Source of the DNA: Alloalcanivorax xiamenensis
GTDB lineage: Bacteria > Pseudomonadota > Gammaproteobacteria > Pseudomonadales > Alcanivoracaceae
Direction: 5' to 3'
DNA length: 64,000 nucleotides
NCBI RefSeq assembly: GCF_009846745.1
Contig: NZ_AQPF01000006.1
Coordinates: forward strand, 1 to 64,000
Below are positions 61,852-64,000 of this stretch, piece by piece. Each line of letters opens with the position of its first letter. The stretch's first letter is position 1. Both the position numbers and the translations under genes were made by a program. The notes below the pieces were generated by a model. That model was given only the letters and a program-made list of their open reading frames with translations, searched no databases and was not told where the DNA came from.

Positions 61852-62841
61852 TCAGGTGACACTCAGCATTCCTTCCGCGCGCATCCAGTCGATGCATCGA
61901 CGCAGCATGATCTCCAGCGGTACCTGATCATCAAAACCCAGCTCCCGTACCGCCTTGGCGCCACTGACCCGGCTGCGCGTGGAAATCAGCGCTACCTTTT
62001 CCGGCGTCAGACGTGGCTCGTTACCGGAGAAACGAGCGGCGATGGGGGACAACTGTCCCAGCAGGCCCAGCGCCCAACGTGGCGTCACTTTGCGGGGCGC
62101 TGGCCGGCCCAGCAGCCGCCCGATGGTTTGCGCCAGTTCCAGAAAACTGGCCTCGACGCCGGCCAGGATATAGTTGTGCCCGTCCCGGCCTGCGTCCCAG
62201 GCCGCCAGATGGGCCCGCGCCACTTCCTCCACCGCGCCGAAATTACCACCACCAGGGGGAACGCCGGGCAGACGGCGCTGATCGATCAGGCTGATCATCT
62301 GCGACCAGTTATGCGTATCGCCGGCGCCAATGATGGCGCAGGGGTTGAGGATCACCGTGCTCAGGCCCTGACGGGCGCCGTCACGGACTTCTTCTTCCGC
62401 CAGATATTTGGTGCGGTTGTAGCCGATCCAATCGTTGGCGGCGTTGGAGGGGATTTCCTCGTGGATGATGCCATCCTGCTGCCCCCATGCGGAAATCGAA
62501 GACGTATGAATCAACCTGCCCGCCTGATTGCGCAGGGCTGCGGTGACCACCGCCCGGGTGCCCATGACATTGTCCTGATACTGCTGGTCGCGCCGCCGTC
62601 GCCAGAGACTGGTATTGCCGGCTACGTGGAACACGGCGTCCACCGCCGGCGGCATTACCAGAGTGAGTTCGGTGGCGTTGCTCAGCGGGGCATGGACGAT
62701 TTTCATCCCGGCTTCCCGCAGCGCTTGGCCGTCGCTGCCGGGGCGCAGCAGGGCGGTGACCTGCCAGCCTTGTTCCACCAGCAGGCGGGCGATGTGGCAA
62801 CCGAGAAACCCCCGGGCTCCGGTGATAAAGGCGCTGGGCAT
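61852..62841 (-). CDS. Extended SDR / NAD-dependent epimerase-dehydratase
   Basis: A 329-aa extended SDR. TGARGFLG at the N-terminus binds NAD(P); VFHVAGNTSLW, TSSISAWG and YNRTKYLAE carry the conserved N, S, Y and K. Related to dihydroflavonol reductase/sterol dehydrogenase-type proteins. Start MPSAFITG preferred because GGGGAG is 7 nt upstream; an ATG at 62856 would add five residues. Substrate unknown. Confidence 0.85.
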   Translation of the reverse strand: MPSAFITGARGFLGCHIARLLVEQGWQVTALLRPGSDGQALREAGMKIVHAPLSNATELTLVMPPAVDAVFHVAGNTSLWRRRRDQQYQDNVMGTRAVVTAALRNQAGRLIHTSSISAWGQQDGIIHEEIPSNAANDWIGYNRTKYLAEEEVRDGARQGLSTVILNPCAIIGAGDTHNWSQMISLIDQRRLPGVPPGGGNFGAVEEVARAHLAAWDAGRDGHNYILAGVEASFLELAQTIGRLLGRPAPRKVTPRWALGLLGQLSPIAARFSGNEPRLTPEKVALISTRSRVSGAKAVRELGFDDQVPLEIMLRRCIDWMRAEGMLSVT

Positions 62842-62880
62842 GTTGTCGCTCCCCATTCATGGTTTGTCTCCGGTTATCGC

Positions 62881-63759
62881 CTAGGGCGGGGAGCGTGTAA
62901 AGCCCGGGCCTTCTTCGCGCAGGCGCAGAAAGCTGGCGAACCGGGGCAGGCCATGACGAGTGTGGCCGTGGTATTTGTAGGTGACGACGCTGCCAATGGC
63001 CGGAGGGCGAGCCCGCAGCGCATCGCTGAAACCGGTGCCCAGACGGAAATGACGCCCGCCGGGCGTTTTCACCAGCAGCGCCCCCATCATTCCGGTGTAC
63101 TTGCCTTCGCCGGGGATCACCGCGACCACTTCCGCTTCCGCGTCCAGATAGGGCTTTACCTTGAGCAGATTGTCATTGCGTTCGCCCCGGTAAGGCGCGC
63201 CGCCGCGATGCAGCATCAGGCCTTCTCCGCCCGCCGCCACCACCTGCTCCAGATCGCGCATCAGCGTGGCGTGGTCGTGTCCCCGGCGCTGGTCGACCAG
63301 GTACAGGTGGGGCAGGGCGGCATCGTCAATCAGTTCGCGCAGTCGCGGCAGCCGCTGGTCGAACGGACCCGCGGACGAGGGCAGATCAAACGCCATGAAA
63401 TAGATATGTCGCCAGGGTTCCGCGGGTGGCGTGCGACGGTTGAGTATCCCGACCAACTGACTGAAGGTGCCGCGCCCCATCCATAACTCGCCGTCCAGCG
63501 GTTGGTCGGGAAAGCCTTCGGTAAAGCCGGGCGGGGTATCGATCACATTTCCGTTGCGCGACAAAAACCGCTGCCCATCCCAGTAAGCGCGCACGCCATC
63601 CAGCTTCTCGCTGACCCAGTAGTTGCTCAGATCAATGCCTTCTTCATAAGTATTCGCCAGCATCAGCGCCGGTGCTTTCGCCGCCCGGGCCGCGGCGGCC
63701 ATTACCAGAGTGGTGGCGATCAGTAACGTGCCGATGAAGTACAAAATTGGGCGGGACAT
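62881..63759 (-). CDS. Periplasmic ATP-dependent DNA ligase (LigE type)
   Basis: A 292-aa minimal ATP ligase with an N-terminal signal sequence (ILYFIGTLLIATTLVMAAAARAA). The adenylated lysine is K52 in EKLDGVRAYWDG; LDGELWMGRGTF, FMAFDLP, GEGLMLHRGGAPY and LLKVKPY are motifs III-V, then a small OB domain. No extra domains, as in the LigE (bacterial Lig E) group, proposed to seal nicks in periplasmic or extracellular DNA during uptake. Bacterial replication uses NAD ligase instead. Confidence 0.88.
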   Translation of the reverse strand: MSRPILYFIGTLLIATTLVMAAAARAAKAPALMLANTYEEGIDLSNYWVSEKLDGVRAYWDGQRFLSRNGNVIDTPPGFTEGFPDQPLDGELWMGRGTFSQLVGILNRRTPPAEPWRHIYFMAFDLPSSAGPFDQRLPRLRELIDDAALPHLYLVDQRRGHDHATLMRDLEQVVAAGGEGLMLHRGGAPYRGERNDNLLKVKPYLDAEAEVVAVIPGEGKYTGMMGALLVKTPGGRHFRLGTGFSDALRARPPAIGSVVTYKYHGHTRHGLPRFASFLRLREEGPGFTRSPP

Positions 63760-64000
63760 CCTTGTTCCTCCTGGTCATCCATTGACGGAGCCAGTGTAGA
63801 AGAAGGGGCGGGCCGGGGATGCAGGTCCAGGCTGAAATACGTGTAGGACTATGGCTGCCTGCCCATGGTGATTGGCTGACAAGGACGCGGAACAGGTGGC
63901 CGGGCGCTGGAAAAAATTCTGGGCCCGTAAGCCTTTTAGTCCAGGTGCTTGTGCCCGTTTTGCTCGCTGGGGGGCGGGCTGAACAATCGGGGAGCGCCGC
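63760..64000. other. Right-end segment, no gene seen
   Basis: 241 nt upstream of the ligase gene (its promoter side) running to the window edge. No open frame with family resemblance, repeat or RNA gene recognised; the next gene lies outside. Confidence 0.4.

Noticed and set aside
1..64000. tRNA or rRNA genes
   Set aside because: Looked through the intergenic gaps for cloverleaf-like segments and CCA-type ends; none convincing. A tRNAscan run would be decisive.

Overview
The window is GC-rich gammaproteobacterial chromosome. The block mtaD-ubiG-mupP-yciK on the minus strand, next to gyrA-serC-pheA-hisC-tyrA/aroA-cmk-rpsA-ihfB-lapA-lapB-pyrF on the plus strand, follows the gene order I know from Pseudomonas (P. 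aeruginosa PA3174-PA3160 region). The accessory genes and protein style point to a marine, Alcanivorax-like member of the Pseudomonadales/Oceanospirillales. The genus is inference. I saw no tRNA, rRNA, CRISPR array, transposase, integrase or prophage.

Layout. 0.1-1.4 kb: methyltransferase, PilZ protein and a 52-aa membrane protein. 1.4-12.8 kb: a transport locus with two tandem fused TRAP-type permeases, three AdeT-like putative solute-binding proteins and a TatT-like lipoprotein, interrupted by an AarF/UbiB-type kinase gene. 12.9-13.4 kb: a dispersed element ending in about 50 copies of a 7-bp repeat. 13.4-16.9 kb: yciK, mupP, ubiG, mtaD. 17.2-31.4 kb: gyrA, aromatic amino acid genes (serC, pheA, hisC, tyrA-aroA fusion), cmk, rpsA, ihfB, the LPS-assembly pair lapA-lapB, pyrF and a ComEA-like protein. 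31.5-34.3 kb: nth, gltS and a glycine-zipper protein. 34.4-40.8 kb: a complete rnfABCDGE operon. 41-51 kb: two PhoD-like phosphoesterases, a Spy-like chaperone, metG and a 7TM hybrid histidine kinase. 51-64 kb: DUF2288, an SOS-type radical SAM gene, SDR, hydrolase, DUF4442, DUF748, a spermidine-synthase-like protein, slt, rsmC-like, an epimerase and a periplasmic ATP-dependent DNA ligase.

How the genes fit together. Most are housekeeping. The 13-31 kb block links methionine salvage, ubiquinone, peptidoglycan recycling, chorismate-derived amino acids, nucleotides, translation and LPS control. The Rnf complex couples ferredoxin/NADH electron transfer to ion gradients, and GltS and the TRAP-type permeases are gradient-driven carriers. 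A ComEA-like HhH protein and a LigE-type ligase hint at DNA uptake.

The most unusual content is (a) the TRAP/AdeT/TatT locus, whose paralogues keep identical cysteine spacing, and (b) the intergenic repeats. One repeat family has an ~86-bp core bounded by inverted arrays of a 7-bp unit. One copy has expanded to ~50 units, and a reduced copy is translated as part of the RnfC N-terminus. A second family (four REPIN-like units) has stems with compensatory changes. A third is a GTGTTGCGTGTCAGCG-type inverted repeat that sits where Pseudomonas carries mtnA.
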